DNA of 12,904 nt, taken from Acidimicrobiia bacterium (GTDB lineage Bacteria > Actinomycetota > Acidimicrobiia > Spongiisociales > SHLN01). Location: positions 1 through 12,904 of the forward strand of contig JAUXLW010000019.1 in assembly GCA_030623545.1 (NCBI GenBank). Reading direction: 5' to 3'. The translations under genes and the position numbers were made by a program. This document shows positions 1-6,508 of this stretch, piece by piece. Numbering within the stretch: the stretch's first letter is position 1; each line of letters opens with the position of its first letter. Under the pieces are notes generated by a model. The model saw only the letters and a program-made list of their open reading frames with translations, ran no database searches and was not told where the DNA came from.

Positions 1-2031
1 CTGGCGGCCCGGTTCGACGATTGCCTCCTCCAGCTCCTCGGCCGACAATGGGGTCACCGTCACCAAACCTGCTTTGAGAGCTTCGGCGAACTCAGGGTGG
101 AGCAGCGGCTGGTCGAAGAAGTCGGCGCGAAGGGTGAGAATGATCCGCAGCCGGCTGCCCTCGCTGGTAGCCCTGAGCAGGCTCTTGAGAAACATCCGCC
201 GAACAGAGGCATCGGCGACGAGCGAGAAGACTTCTTCGAACTGGTCGATCACCAGCACCAGCTCCTGGTCGCCCTCCGGCAGGATCTGGGCCACTGCCCG
301 ACCAAAACCGGCGGGATCTTGCCGTAGCTGCTCGAGAAGCGTGGCGGGCGGGTCGACCGCCACCCGGAGCAGCGCGGCTTCGAGTTCTTCGAAGGGCGCG
401 GTGCCCGGGACCATCTCGGTGAAGAACCAGTCCTCCCACCCCTTCCCCGCTCCGCCCTGGATGGCGGGAAGCACGCCGGCCTTCACCACACTCGACTTAC
501 CGCTCCCGCTGGGACCGACAACGGCCACCAGGCGCTGCTCGCTCATCAACTCGATGATCTGGTTGCGTAAGACTTGTCGACCGTAGAAATCTCCGGCGTC
601 GCTCTGTTGGAACGCCGCCAGGCCCTTGTATGGATTTCGGGACACCGCCACCGAGGGCACCTCGAGAAGAGGCGTCGCCGACACTGCCAGCTCGAAATCA
701 CGTACGAACTGCGTCACGTCGCGGTAGCGCTCGAGCGGGTCACGGGAAGTTGCCCGTCCAATGACCCGTGACAGTTCGGCGGGCAGCTCCGGCCGTCGTT
801 CGGCCGGGTCCGGCAGGTCATCGTTGAGCTGCCGCTCCAGGAGTTGGGAAGGTCGGTTGCCGCCGAACGGGTACCGGCCGGTGAGCAGCTCGTACACAAC
901 GAGGCCGAGGCTGTAGATATCTCCCTGGCGGGTGGCCGGCCCGTGCCGGAGCTGCTCGGGTGAGGCATAGGCAGGCCAGTAGGACGACTCGTCGAGCGCA
1001 TCGATCTGCATGGACGTGGCGATATCGGCGGCGATACCGAAGTCCGAAAGATAAGCGTTGCCGTCGACGTCGAGCAGGATGTTGGCCGGCTTGATGTCTC
1101 GATGAATGACATCGCTGCGATGAGCGACAGCTAGAGCATCGCCTACCTGTCGGAGTAACCGGAGGGTGGCGTCGACACCCCACGGCTCATCGGAAAGCAC
1201 TGAGGCGAGGCTGCCGCCACGCAGCCACCGCATGACCAGGAACGCCCCATTTGGTTCCCGCCAATAGTCGTAGAGGGGGACAATGAAGGGATGCTCGAGA
1301 CGCGCCACCAGCTGGGCTTCCGTATCGAATCGGCGGATGAAGTCCGGGTTGTTGGCGAATTCGGGTCGTACCGCTTTGACCGCCACTTCCCGTTCAACGC
1401 CTTCTTGTCGAGCGCGATATACGATCCCGAAACCGCCCTCGCCGATGATCTCAACCACCTCGTGACCGCGGATACGCTGCGGAGCTCCGCTCGAGGCTCG
1501 GTCGAGGAGGTCATCATGGCCGAGACGGAACACGTGGTCGGATCGCCCGAGGTCCTTCAGTCGAAACTCGCCGATGTCGTCGAGACGGATTCCGTCTGCC
1601 AATCGGCCATCCAGGAGCTGTCGGGTGGCTAACGAAATCAGAACCTCGTCGCCCGAAGCAATCGCGAGTATGCGAGCACACCGGTTGAGTGTCGGTCCGA
1701 AGTAATCGCCGTCTCGCTCTTCGGCGGTTCCGGAGTGAATCGCCATTCTGACTCGCACCCGTCCAACGTCGCCAAAATCAGCTGCTTGCAAAGCCAGCTG
1801 TGAAGTGAGGGCAGCTTCGACGGCCGCCGTCGGATCTTGGAACGCGATCGAGAAGGCATCGCCGGCTGTGGAAAATACGTAGCCACCGTGTGACTCCATT
1901 GCCGACCGTAGGAGCCGATCGTGTTCGCGAAGAGCGGTCTGCATCGATTCGCGGTGCTTCTCCCACAGCGCGGTTGAACCCTCGATGTCTGTGAACAGGA
2001 ACGTCACCGCCCCTGTTGGCCGATCAGGCAA
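1..2031 (-). CDS. Class III cyclase - Ser/Thr kinase - STAND ATPase fusion (C-terminus cut off)
   Basis: A cytoplasmic signalling protein, open for 677 codons to the window edge with no frameshift. Residues about 9-165 form a class III nucleotide cyclase homology domain with metal aspartates D15 (FTDIEGST) and D58 (AGDAF), D109, N116 and R120. Residues about 188-435 are a Hanks-type kinase: glycine loop GEGGFG, K219 (VAVK), HRD 310-312 with K314 and N317, DFG 330-332, and ASPE near 356-359. Residues about 467-677 begin with NPYKGLAAF and carry Walker A GPSGSGKS (506-513) and Walker B LVLVIDQFEE (591-600), the nSTAND1 type of P-loop ATPase, which in relatives is usually followed by WD40 or other repeats, here off-window. 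Start: I chose TTG at 2029-2031 because PTGAVTFLFTDIEGST is the usual beginning of this family and AGAGGG lies 9 bases upstream; the frame stays open to 2223, with a GTG at 2118 as an alternative. The lysine that usually selects adenine is Ser54. Domain calls are strong; the signal sensed is unknown. Confidence 0.93.
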   Translation of the reverse strand, partial: MPDRPTGAVTFLFTDIEGSTALWEKHRESMQTALREHDRLLRSAMESHGGYVFSTAGDAFSIAFQDPTAAVEAALTSQLALQAADFGDVGRVRVRMAIHSGTAEERDGDYFGPTLNRCARILAIASGDEVLISLATRQLLDGRLADGIRLDDIGEFRLKDLGRSDHVFRLGHDDLLDRASSGAPQRIRGHEVVEIIGEGGFGIVYRARQEGVEREVAVKAVRPEFANNPDFIRRFDTEAQLVARLEHPFIVPLYDYWREPNGAFLVMRWLRGGSLASVLSDEPWGVDATLRLLRQVGDALAVAHRSDVIHRDIKPANILLDVDGNAYLSDFGIAADIATSMQIDALDESSYWPAYASPEQLRHGPATRQGDIYSLGLVVYELLTGRYPFGGNRPSQLLERQLNDDLPDPAERRPELPAELSRVIGRATSRDPLERYRDVTQFVRDFELAVSATPLLEVPSVAVSRNPYKGLAAFQQSDAGDFYGRQVLRNQIIELMSEQRLVAVVGPSGSGKSSVVKAGVLPAIQGGAGKGWEDWFFTEMVPGTAPFEELEAALLRVAVDPPATLLEQLRQDPAGFGRAVAQILPEGDQELVLVIDQFEEVFSLVADASVRRMFLKSLLRATSEGSRLRIILTLRADFFDQPLLHPEFAEALKAGLVTVTPLSAEELEEAIVEPGRQ

Positions 2032-2525
2032 AAGGTTTATCCCTCTCCTCAGAGCTACGCGACAGCCACGGCGCGCTGCCAACTTGCGACAGGATGTCCG
2101 GGTCTCCTTGTCAAACACAGATAACAGCGGCGGAACCTGGCGACGAGAAATAAAGTCGCCTACCAGACAATTTCTGGCCTGCTCCGCCGGGTATCTATCA
2201 CCCCAAACCGAACCGGGAGACTCTCACCTTGTCAGCTGTCATCAACGTCCCCGGGAAGGAAACCCAAGCGCTGAAGCTCAACCCGGCTAAGAAGGAAGCG
2301 AACCAGCCCTTTACCGGGCGGGCCGGCTCGACCGACGGTGCTCTGGATGTCAGAGGAAGATCAACTGCGCTGGCGGCACTTCCTTGCCTTCGTGTTGGCC
2401 CGAGGTTGAGCTCATCCCGGAGCGCTCGGAGGGTCGGGAAGCAGGAACGAGGTCGTTGGCCCCTACCGACGAGAGCCGGCAATTGTTAGCTTGAGTCGGC
2501 CACGGCAAGTTACAGAGGTTATGGC
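2032..2525. other. Intergenic region between divergent signalling and flavoprotein genes
   Basis: About 490 bases separate the minus-strand cyclase-kinase gene from the plus-strand flavoprotein gene, so the promoters of both should lie here. I see no convincing coding gene: the open frames at 2198-2482 (minus) and 2229-2489 (plus) overlap each other, have no recognisable domain and no good ribosome binding site. I see no tRNA or riboswitch. The most structured part is 2137-2177, with two adjacent short inverted repeats in a locally AT-richer stretch. No clear -35/-10 pair could be assigned. Confidence 0.6.
2139..2177. repeat. Two adjacent short inverted repeats
   Basis: GGCGAC (2139-2144) and GTCGCC (2155-2160) form a perfect 6-bp stem around a 10-base A-rich loop. 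Two bases later CCAGA (2163-2167) and TCTGG (2173-2177) form a 5-bp stem around CAATT. An alternative pairing CTGG (2137-2140) with CCAG (2163-2166) is mutually exclusive with both. They lie about 110 bases upstream of the cyclase-kinase start. Each stem alone is short enough to occur by chance; only the tandem placement between divergent genes makes them candidates for an operator or leader structure. Confidence 0.3.
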
Positions 2526-3707
2526 GTGACCGGCAGCACAACATTGATTCTCGGAGGAGGATGGGGCGGGCTCGCGACGGCTCATCACTTGCGCCGCGAC
2601 CTGGCCCCCGAGCACCGGATAGTGGTGGTGGAACGCAGCGACACGTTCTCGATGTGCGTGTCGTATCTGTGGCTCATGAACGGGAAGAGACAGAGCCTCA
2701 CCCAGGTGCGGCGTGAAATGGCGACGCTGAAACGCCCGGGCATCGAATGGGTGCAAGCGGAAGCTCTCAGCCTCGACCCCACTGATCGAACGGTGGACAC
2801 CAGCGCGGGTCGGCTTACTGGAGACTACGTGGTGCTCGCTCTCGGAGCCGAGCTGGCACCCGATGCCGTTGCGGGCTTCGATGCGGCTGCCCACAACCTG
2901 TACGACGGAGCGGGAGCCGTGGGTCTGAGAGCAGCGTTGGGGAGTTTCACAGGTGGCCGAATTGTCGTTTTGGTCGCGGGTACGCCGTTTCGCTGTCCGG
3001 CGGCCCCGTATGAGGCCGCCATGCTGGTTGAGGCAGAGCTTCGGGAACGCGGCATTCGCGACCGGACGGAGATGTCCTTCTACACCCCCGAGCCCCGGCC
3101 GATGCTGGTCGCCGGGCGGGCGGTCAGTGACGCACTCGAGAACATGCTCAGCAAGAAAGGAATCGGCTACCACCCCCAGCACCAGGTGGAGAGCATCGAA
3201 CCGGACACCCGGACTCTCCACTTCGCCGACAAGACCGTTCCATACGACCTCCTCATTGGGATTCCTCCCCACCGTCCCCCTGCCCTACTTGCGGCAGCCG
3301 GCCTGGCCGACGACACCGGATACGTCCCGGTGCATCCGCAGACGTTGGAGATCCTCTCCAACCTGGAGACGTTGGAAGTGGCCTATCCCGGCGTGTACGC
3401 GATCGGGGATGTGACGTCGATCAGGCTGCTCAACCAGCTCCTGCTTCCCAAGGCCGGAGTGTTCGCGGAAGCCCAGGCTCAGGTTGTAGCCGATGCCATC
3501 GCTTCCGAGATAAGAGGCGAGCCGCGGTCCGCCAACTTCGACGGGCAAGGCTCCTGCTACGTCGAGACCGGGGATGGACTGGCGGCCTACGGCAGCGGCG
3601 ACTTTTACGCCTATCCCGAACCACGCGTCAAGCTCGAGGACCCTACTACCGCGGCGCGACAGGCGAAGGAGGAGTATGAGCAACTGCTGGATGCCTGGTT
3701 CGAGTAG
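2526..3707 (+). CDS. SQR/flavocytochrome c sulfide dehydrogenase-like FAD oxidoreductase
   Basis: A 393-residue FAD-dependent oxidoreductase of the sulfide:quinone oxidoreductase / flavocytochrome c sulfide dehydrogenase (FCSD) superfamily. The N-terminus LILGGGWGGLATA (7-19) is the FAD ADP-binding fold, followed by acidic E36 at the end of beta 2. The second FAD motif is YAIGDVTSI near residues 297-305, followed by LPKAGVFAEAQ. Cys157 (FRCPAAPYE) and Cys344 (GSCYVE) fall in the two segments that carry the redox-active cysteine pair in SQR and FCSD; Cys44 is a third. No signal peptide or membrane segment is visible, so it is probably cytoplasmic or peripherally membrane-bound. The start is GTG 2526, with AGAGG at 2514-2518 seven bases upstream. 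It converges on the molybdoenzyme operon rather than belonging to it. Known members oxidise sulfide to sulfur species and pass electrons to quinone or cytochrome c. Sulfide as substrate is inference; an NADH-linked or persulfide-related role is possible. Confidence 0.88.
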   Translation: MTGSTTLILGGGWGGLATAHHLRRDLAPEHRIVVVERSDTFSMCVSYLWLMNGKRQSLTQVRREMATLKRPGIEWVQAEALSLDPTDRTVDTSAGRLTGDYVVLALGAELAPDAVAGFDAAAHNLYDGAGAVGLRAALGSFTGGRIVVLVAGTPFRCPAAPYEAAMLVEAELRERGIRDRTEMSFYTPEPRPMLVAGRAVSDALENMLSKKGIGYHPQHQVESIEPDTRTLHFADKTVPYDLLIGIPPHRPPALLAAAGLADDTGYVPVHPQTLEILSNLETLEVAYPGVYAIGDVTSIRLLNQLLLPKAGVFAEAQAQVVADAIASEIRGEPRSANFDGQGSCYVETGDGLAAYGSGDFYAYPEPRVKLEDPTTAARQAKEEYEQLLDAWFE

Positions 3708-3769
3708 TAGGCCCCGGCCGCCGGCCACGGGCCTCGGCCCGCTCAATATCCGCCGAGTGCAGCACCCTC
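3708..3769. terminator. Convergent intergenic gap with GC-rich hairpin potential
   Basis: Both the flavoprotein gene and the six-gene operon end here, 62 bases apart. GGCCC (3710-3714) can pair with GGGCC (3729-3733), and GGGCC with GGCCC at 3736-3740, so GC-rich hairpins are possible. No T-tract follows on either strand, so this is not a classical rho-independent terminator. I call it a weak candidate bidirectional terminator on position alone. Confidence 0.25.
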
Positions 3770-4738
3770 CTAGCCGGCCGCCACAGGAATGAGTGAAACC
3801 TCGGGGCGGGGCTCTGAGGCCTCGGGTATCCAGGCTGCGGTCTCGCGTGTGGGATTGGTGGTGGCCAGTGCTACCAGGCCGAGGAGGACGAGCCCGCTCT
3901 GATAGGAGCTGTGAAGACCCAGGCCTCCGAACACCAGCAAAGCCAGACCGAGAGCGAGTGGCGCGTCAGTGGATCGGCTTGAAAGAGCGGTGAAGGCCAG
4001 GGCACCGAAGGCAACCGCGTAGAAGAACGCCGGGAAGTATCCGGCCAACCCAAAATTCCACAGCAGGAGGATCTTGACCGTTGCCGGGCTGGCCAGGAGG
4101 GCCATGAAGGTGGCGAGGGCAACGCCGGCGCCGATCAGCAGCGGGGCCCTGCGAACCTCGGTCCGAACCAGCATGGGTGACGCTATGCAAGCCAGAACAG
4201 TCAGCGCCTCAGCGATGGGAAGAAAGCCGGTGGGTGCCGGTCCCAGGATGCTGCCGAACCCGTTCACTTGGGTGGCGGCATGGAGGCCGGCAAGTGCGAA
4301 TGACATCCCGAACAACAGAATTGGCAGCATTCTCGGCTGATAACGCCGCAATGCGGCCGGGAGCAACATGAGGACGCTCCCAACTACGGACCAGGCCAGT
4401 GTCGAGTCGGAAGTGAGGCCAAGGCGGGTCGCGCCCGCCGCACCGATGAACCACGCGATCGCCACCGCGTTCCAGCCGAATCTGCCCGCTGCCAATCCCC
4501 TCCACAGCACCGAACCCAGCGCCACTACGACCAGCACCACGGCCACGTAGTAGGCGAGCCGCCCCATCTCTGCCGTCACCCGGTAGGGGCTCTCAACTCG
4601 TGAGATTCCCGGTATGTGTATCGCGGTGCGGGTAACCAGTCGGAGCACGACTAATTCGATCCCCGCGGCAACGACGGCGGCTCGGATGAGCCAAAGCTCG
4701 CCCCCGCCAGATGCTTGCAGGGACGGGTTGGTGGTCAC
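3770..4738 (-). CDS. Polytopic membrane protein, last gene of the molybdoenzyme operon
   Basis: A 322-residue integral membrane protein that I do not recognise. It has about ten hydrophobic segments, beginning near residues 15-37, 52-80 and 88-107 and continuing to a final pair around 265-300, then a short polar tail. There is no cysteine motif, no CxxCH and no obvious quinone-site signature. Scattered histidines sit in or near membrane segments (for example in GLHAATQ and GLGLHSSYQ) and could be heme ligands, but this is speculation. The start is GTG at 4738, overlapping the stop of the gamma subunit gene by 4 bases (GTGA), with a GGAGGAGGAG ribosome binding site just upstream, so translation is probably coupled. 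Its position makes it a candidate membrane anchor or quinone-docking partner of the heme b subunit, or an assembly factor. Certainty that it is a real membrane protein is high; the role is unknown. Confidence 0.85.
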   Translation of the reverse strand: MTTNPSLQASGGGELWLIRAAVVAAGIELVVLRLVTRTAIHIPGISRVESPYRVTAEMGRLAYYVAVVLVVVALGSVLWRGLAAGRFGWNAVAIAWFIGAAGATRLGLTSDSTLAWSVVGSVLMLLPAALRRYQPRMLPILLFGMSFALAGLHAATQVNGFGSILGPAPTGFLPIAEALTVLACIASPMLVRTEVRRAPLLIGAGVALATFMALLASPATVKILLLWNFGLAGYFPAFFYAVAFGALAFTALSSRSTDAPLALGLALLVFGGLGLHSSYQSGLVLLGLVALATTNPTRETAAWIPEASEPRPEVSLIPVAAG

Positions 4739-5745
4739 GCGCTCTCCTCCTCCGGTCGTTCCCGCTTCGGTATCACGAGCACGACTACGGCGTACGCAAC
4801 AAACGCGACCAGCCCGGCCGAAAGCAAGATGAGCCAGCCACTGGATCCTCCTTCGCTCCCCGCTGCCGTGAACGACCCTGCCGTCGTGTCCGACACCTTC
4901 AATCTCACGAAGCTGGAAACAGATTTCTGGCCGTCGCGGTCCCCTCGATGCCCGTCCCAGACTGCAAAGGCAACGTCAAACTCCAGGCCTTCTTCGAAGG
5001 TGGGCTGGAACTCGTCGGGGGCCGGGAACGGGCGAGCAAACACCACCCGCCATTGACTGTCGGAGAATCGGCCTTGTCCGGCAACTACGCCGACGCTTGC
5101 CGGCTCGAGCGTTCCGAATCCACTGGCAACCAGGTTCTGCACCACGTCTGCTCCGGGCGTGGCAAGCGCGTTTCCGGCACTCTGGGCCGGGAAGAACAGC
5201 TCGTCTGTGCTCGGGTAGACGTCAACGAAATCAGCCCCCTTTCCCAATTGATCCAGGCCCTTCTGACGGTCGGCTCGCCATTGCCAGATGTTGACGGCAC
5301 CGTCGGCCTGCCCCATGCATACCGCCGGGACCGAGGAACCATGCTCGGCCGGGATCTGGATCGCAGCGGCGTCGGTGAATTCTTCGGGAGCACCGGAAGC
5401 CTCGTTCAGCGTGTTGTCGGTCCACTCGACGTTCAGGTACAGGATGCGGTCATGGTGAGCTGCGCTCACGCGAACGCTCGGGACTGTGCCCCCGCCCGCG
5501 GGGACAGTCACCTGCTGCGAAGTCAGCGGAACCGACATCCGCTGGATCTCATCCCAGATGGGGGCGTCCGGGTCGAGGTCCGGGCTCTCGTCGACCCGCC
5601 ACGCCACGATTGATTGAGACTGGGCGACGGCGGGGTTCACGTCCGTGACACGCAAGATGAGCGCGGTGAGCAGCACAAAAGCGAAGAAAAGGGTGCGCCG
5701 GGCCGGAAGCCATCCGGGCGCACGGGGGGGACGACGAGTCAACAC
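4735..5745 (-). CDS. Heme b-binding gamma subunit of a type II DMSO reductase-family enzyme
   Basis: A 336-residue subunit of the ethylbenzene dehydrogenase/DMS dehydrogenase gamma type, which holds one heme b and passes electrons between the beta subunit and the membrane or a soluble carrier. An N-terminal signal sequence (hydrophobic FFAFVLLTALIL, then PAVA before QS as a signal peptidase I site) puts the domain outside the membrane. The body contains AVCMGQADGAVNIWQWRAD; its Met144 matches the heme-ligand Met of the family. AVWDGHRGDRDGQKSVS supplies Lys274 as the likely second ligand. Unlike soluble EbdC/DdhC it ends in a transmembrane helix (about 306-326) and a charged tail KRERPEEE, so it is membrane-anchored. 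I chose GTG 5745 because GGAGG (5752-5756) is 6 bases upstream; the longer TTG at 5751 touches the ribosome binding site. It overlaps the end of the chaperone gene by 7 bases. Heme ligands are inferred from family knowledge. Confidence 0.85.
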   Translation of the reverse strand: MLTRRPPRAPGWLPARRTLFFAFVLLTALILRVTDVNPAVAQSQSIVAWRVDESPDLDPDAPIWDEIQRMSVPLTSQQVTVPAGGGTVPSVRVSAAHHDRILYLNVEWTDNTLNEASGAPEEFTDAAAIQIPAEHGSSVPAVCMGQADGAVNIWQWRADRQKGLDQLGKGADFVDVYPSTDELFFPAQSAGNALATPGADVVQNLVASGFGTLEPASVGVVAGQGRFSDSQWRVVFARPFPAPDEFQPTFEEGLEFDVAFAVWDGHRGDRDGQKSVSSFVRLKVSDTTAGSFTAAGSEGGSSGWLILLSAGLVAFVAYAVVVLVIPKRERPEEESA

Positions 5746-6497
5746 ACGCAACCTCCTGCCGCCGGACAGTCATGGCCATCGGGCCCGCACCCTTCCGAGG
5801 TCGGCGGTGGGAAAGGAAGCGGTTGCACCGTCAATTCAGCGGGCTCAACGGCGAGAGCCTGCATCTCGTGCTCCAGCCAGGCCTCGAGGAGAAGCCCCAG
5901 CGCGTTGAAGAAAGGGTGAGAAGCGATGGCGGCCATCCGTTTCGCCATGCCGGGGCCCCAACAGCCGAGATGGTCGCGTAGGAAGAGTGCCTGGGTGGCC
6001 CGGCACTCCGCGGCTCGCTCCGCCCCGAGATGCTCGAGCGCATACGCTTCCTTGCGACTCAGGAACTGCATGAAGGTGAGCTCCGTGGTGATGTGGTCGG
6101 GTCGCTCCCGCTCGGGACCGCCGGGCCGTACGCCATGAGCCCGGTAGAACCCGGCCACGTCGGCCATGATGTGAGCCTGTTGAAATACTTCAGTTCCGCG
6201 ATAGGCGGTCTCGTAGGCCGGGCAGTCCTGGGATTCGATGGGTGGGAACAGCAATCCGTGAGCTCGCCTGGCATCGTCGAAGTCGGTGGTTGCCGCCGCC
6301 ACCGCCACCATCTCGGAAAGCCGCCCACCAAGGCGTGAGTCAGTCGTTTGCAGCTCGGCCATGCCGGGAAGGATCGTGTCACGGGTTGCTTGCCACATCG
6401 CTGATGTCGGGTACATGAGGCCCCGCACGAGAAAGTCGTACATGAGCGTGCGGGCAACTGCTTCCACCCAATCGTCTTGTTCGAGCACGTTGGTCAT
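5739..6497 (-). CDS. TorD/NarJ-type molybdoenzyme chaperone with cysteine-rich tail
   Basis: A 252-residue cytoplasmic chaperone of the TorD/DmsD/NarJ family, which binds the apo-catalytic subunit and its Tat signal and holds back export until the molybdenum cofactor is inserted. It is all-helical and carries the family core: ETAYRGTEVFQQ, MADVAGFYRAHG and RERPDHITTELTFMQFL (DHITTELTFM at 134-143). After a proline-rich linker the last 16 residues are CGPDGHDCPAAGGCVC, with cysteines 237, 244, 250 and 252, which is not part of the standard TorD fold. I chose ATG 6497 because GAGGG (6506-6510), overlapping the stop codon of the beta subunit gene, is 8 bases upstream; an in-frame TTG at 6512 would overlap that stop by 3 bases but has no good binding site. 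The position between beta and gamma genes matches the usual order in ser, ddh and ebd clusters. Family assignment is firm. Confidence 0.9.
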   Translation of the reverse strand: MTNVLEQDDWVEAVARTLMYDFLVRGLMYPTSAMWQATRDTILPGMAELQTTDSRLGGRLSEMVAVAAATTDFDDARRAHGLLFPPIESQDCPAYETAYRGTEVFQQAHIMADVAGFYRAHGVRPGGPERERPDHITTELTFMQFLSRKEAYALEHLGAERAAECRATQALFLRDHLGCWGPGMAKRMAAIASHPFFNALGLLLEAWLEHEMQALAVEPAELTVQPLPFPPPTSEGCGPDGHDCPAAGGCVC

Positions 6498-6508
6498 GGC
6501 TGGAGCCC

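Noticed and set aside
714..1886. Several small minus- and plus-strand frames within the left 2 kb.
   Set aside because: All fall inside the uninterrupted cyclase-kinase-ATPase frame, which I translated line by line without a stop or frameshift.
2198..2489. Two overlapping small open frames (94 and 86 codons, opposite strands) in the long intergenic gap.
   Set aside because: They shadow each other, are low-complexity in composition, have no domain and no good ribosome binding site.
2463..3272. A 269-codon minus-strand open frame.
   Set aside because: Antisense to the flavoprotein gene, which has FAD motifs and redox cysteines in the plus frame.
3708..3769. Strong rho-independent terminator between the convergent genes.
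   Set aside because: GC-rich pairing exists, but there is no T-tract on either strand and one hairpin would have a two-base loop; kept only as a weak candidate.
4711..5613. A 300-codon plus-strand open frame.
   Set aside because: Antisense to the gamma subunit gene, which has a signal peptide, heme motifs and an anchor. No family resemblance in the plus frame.
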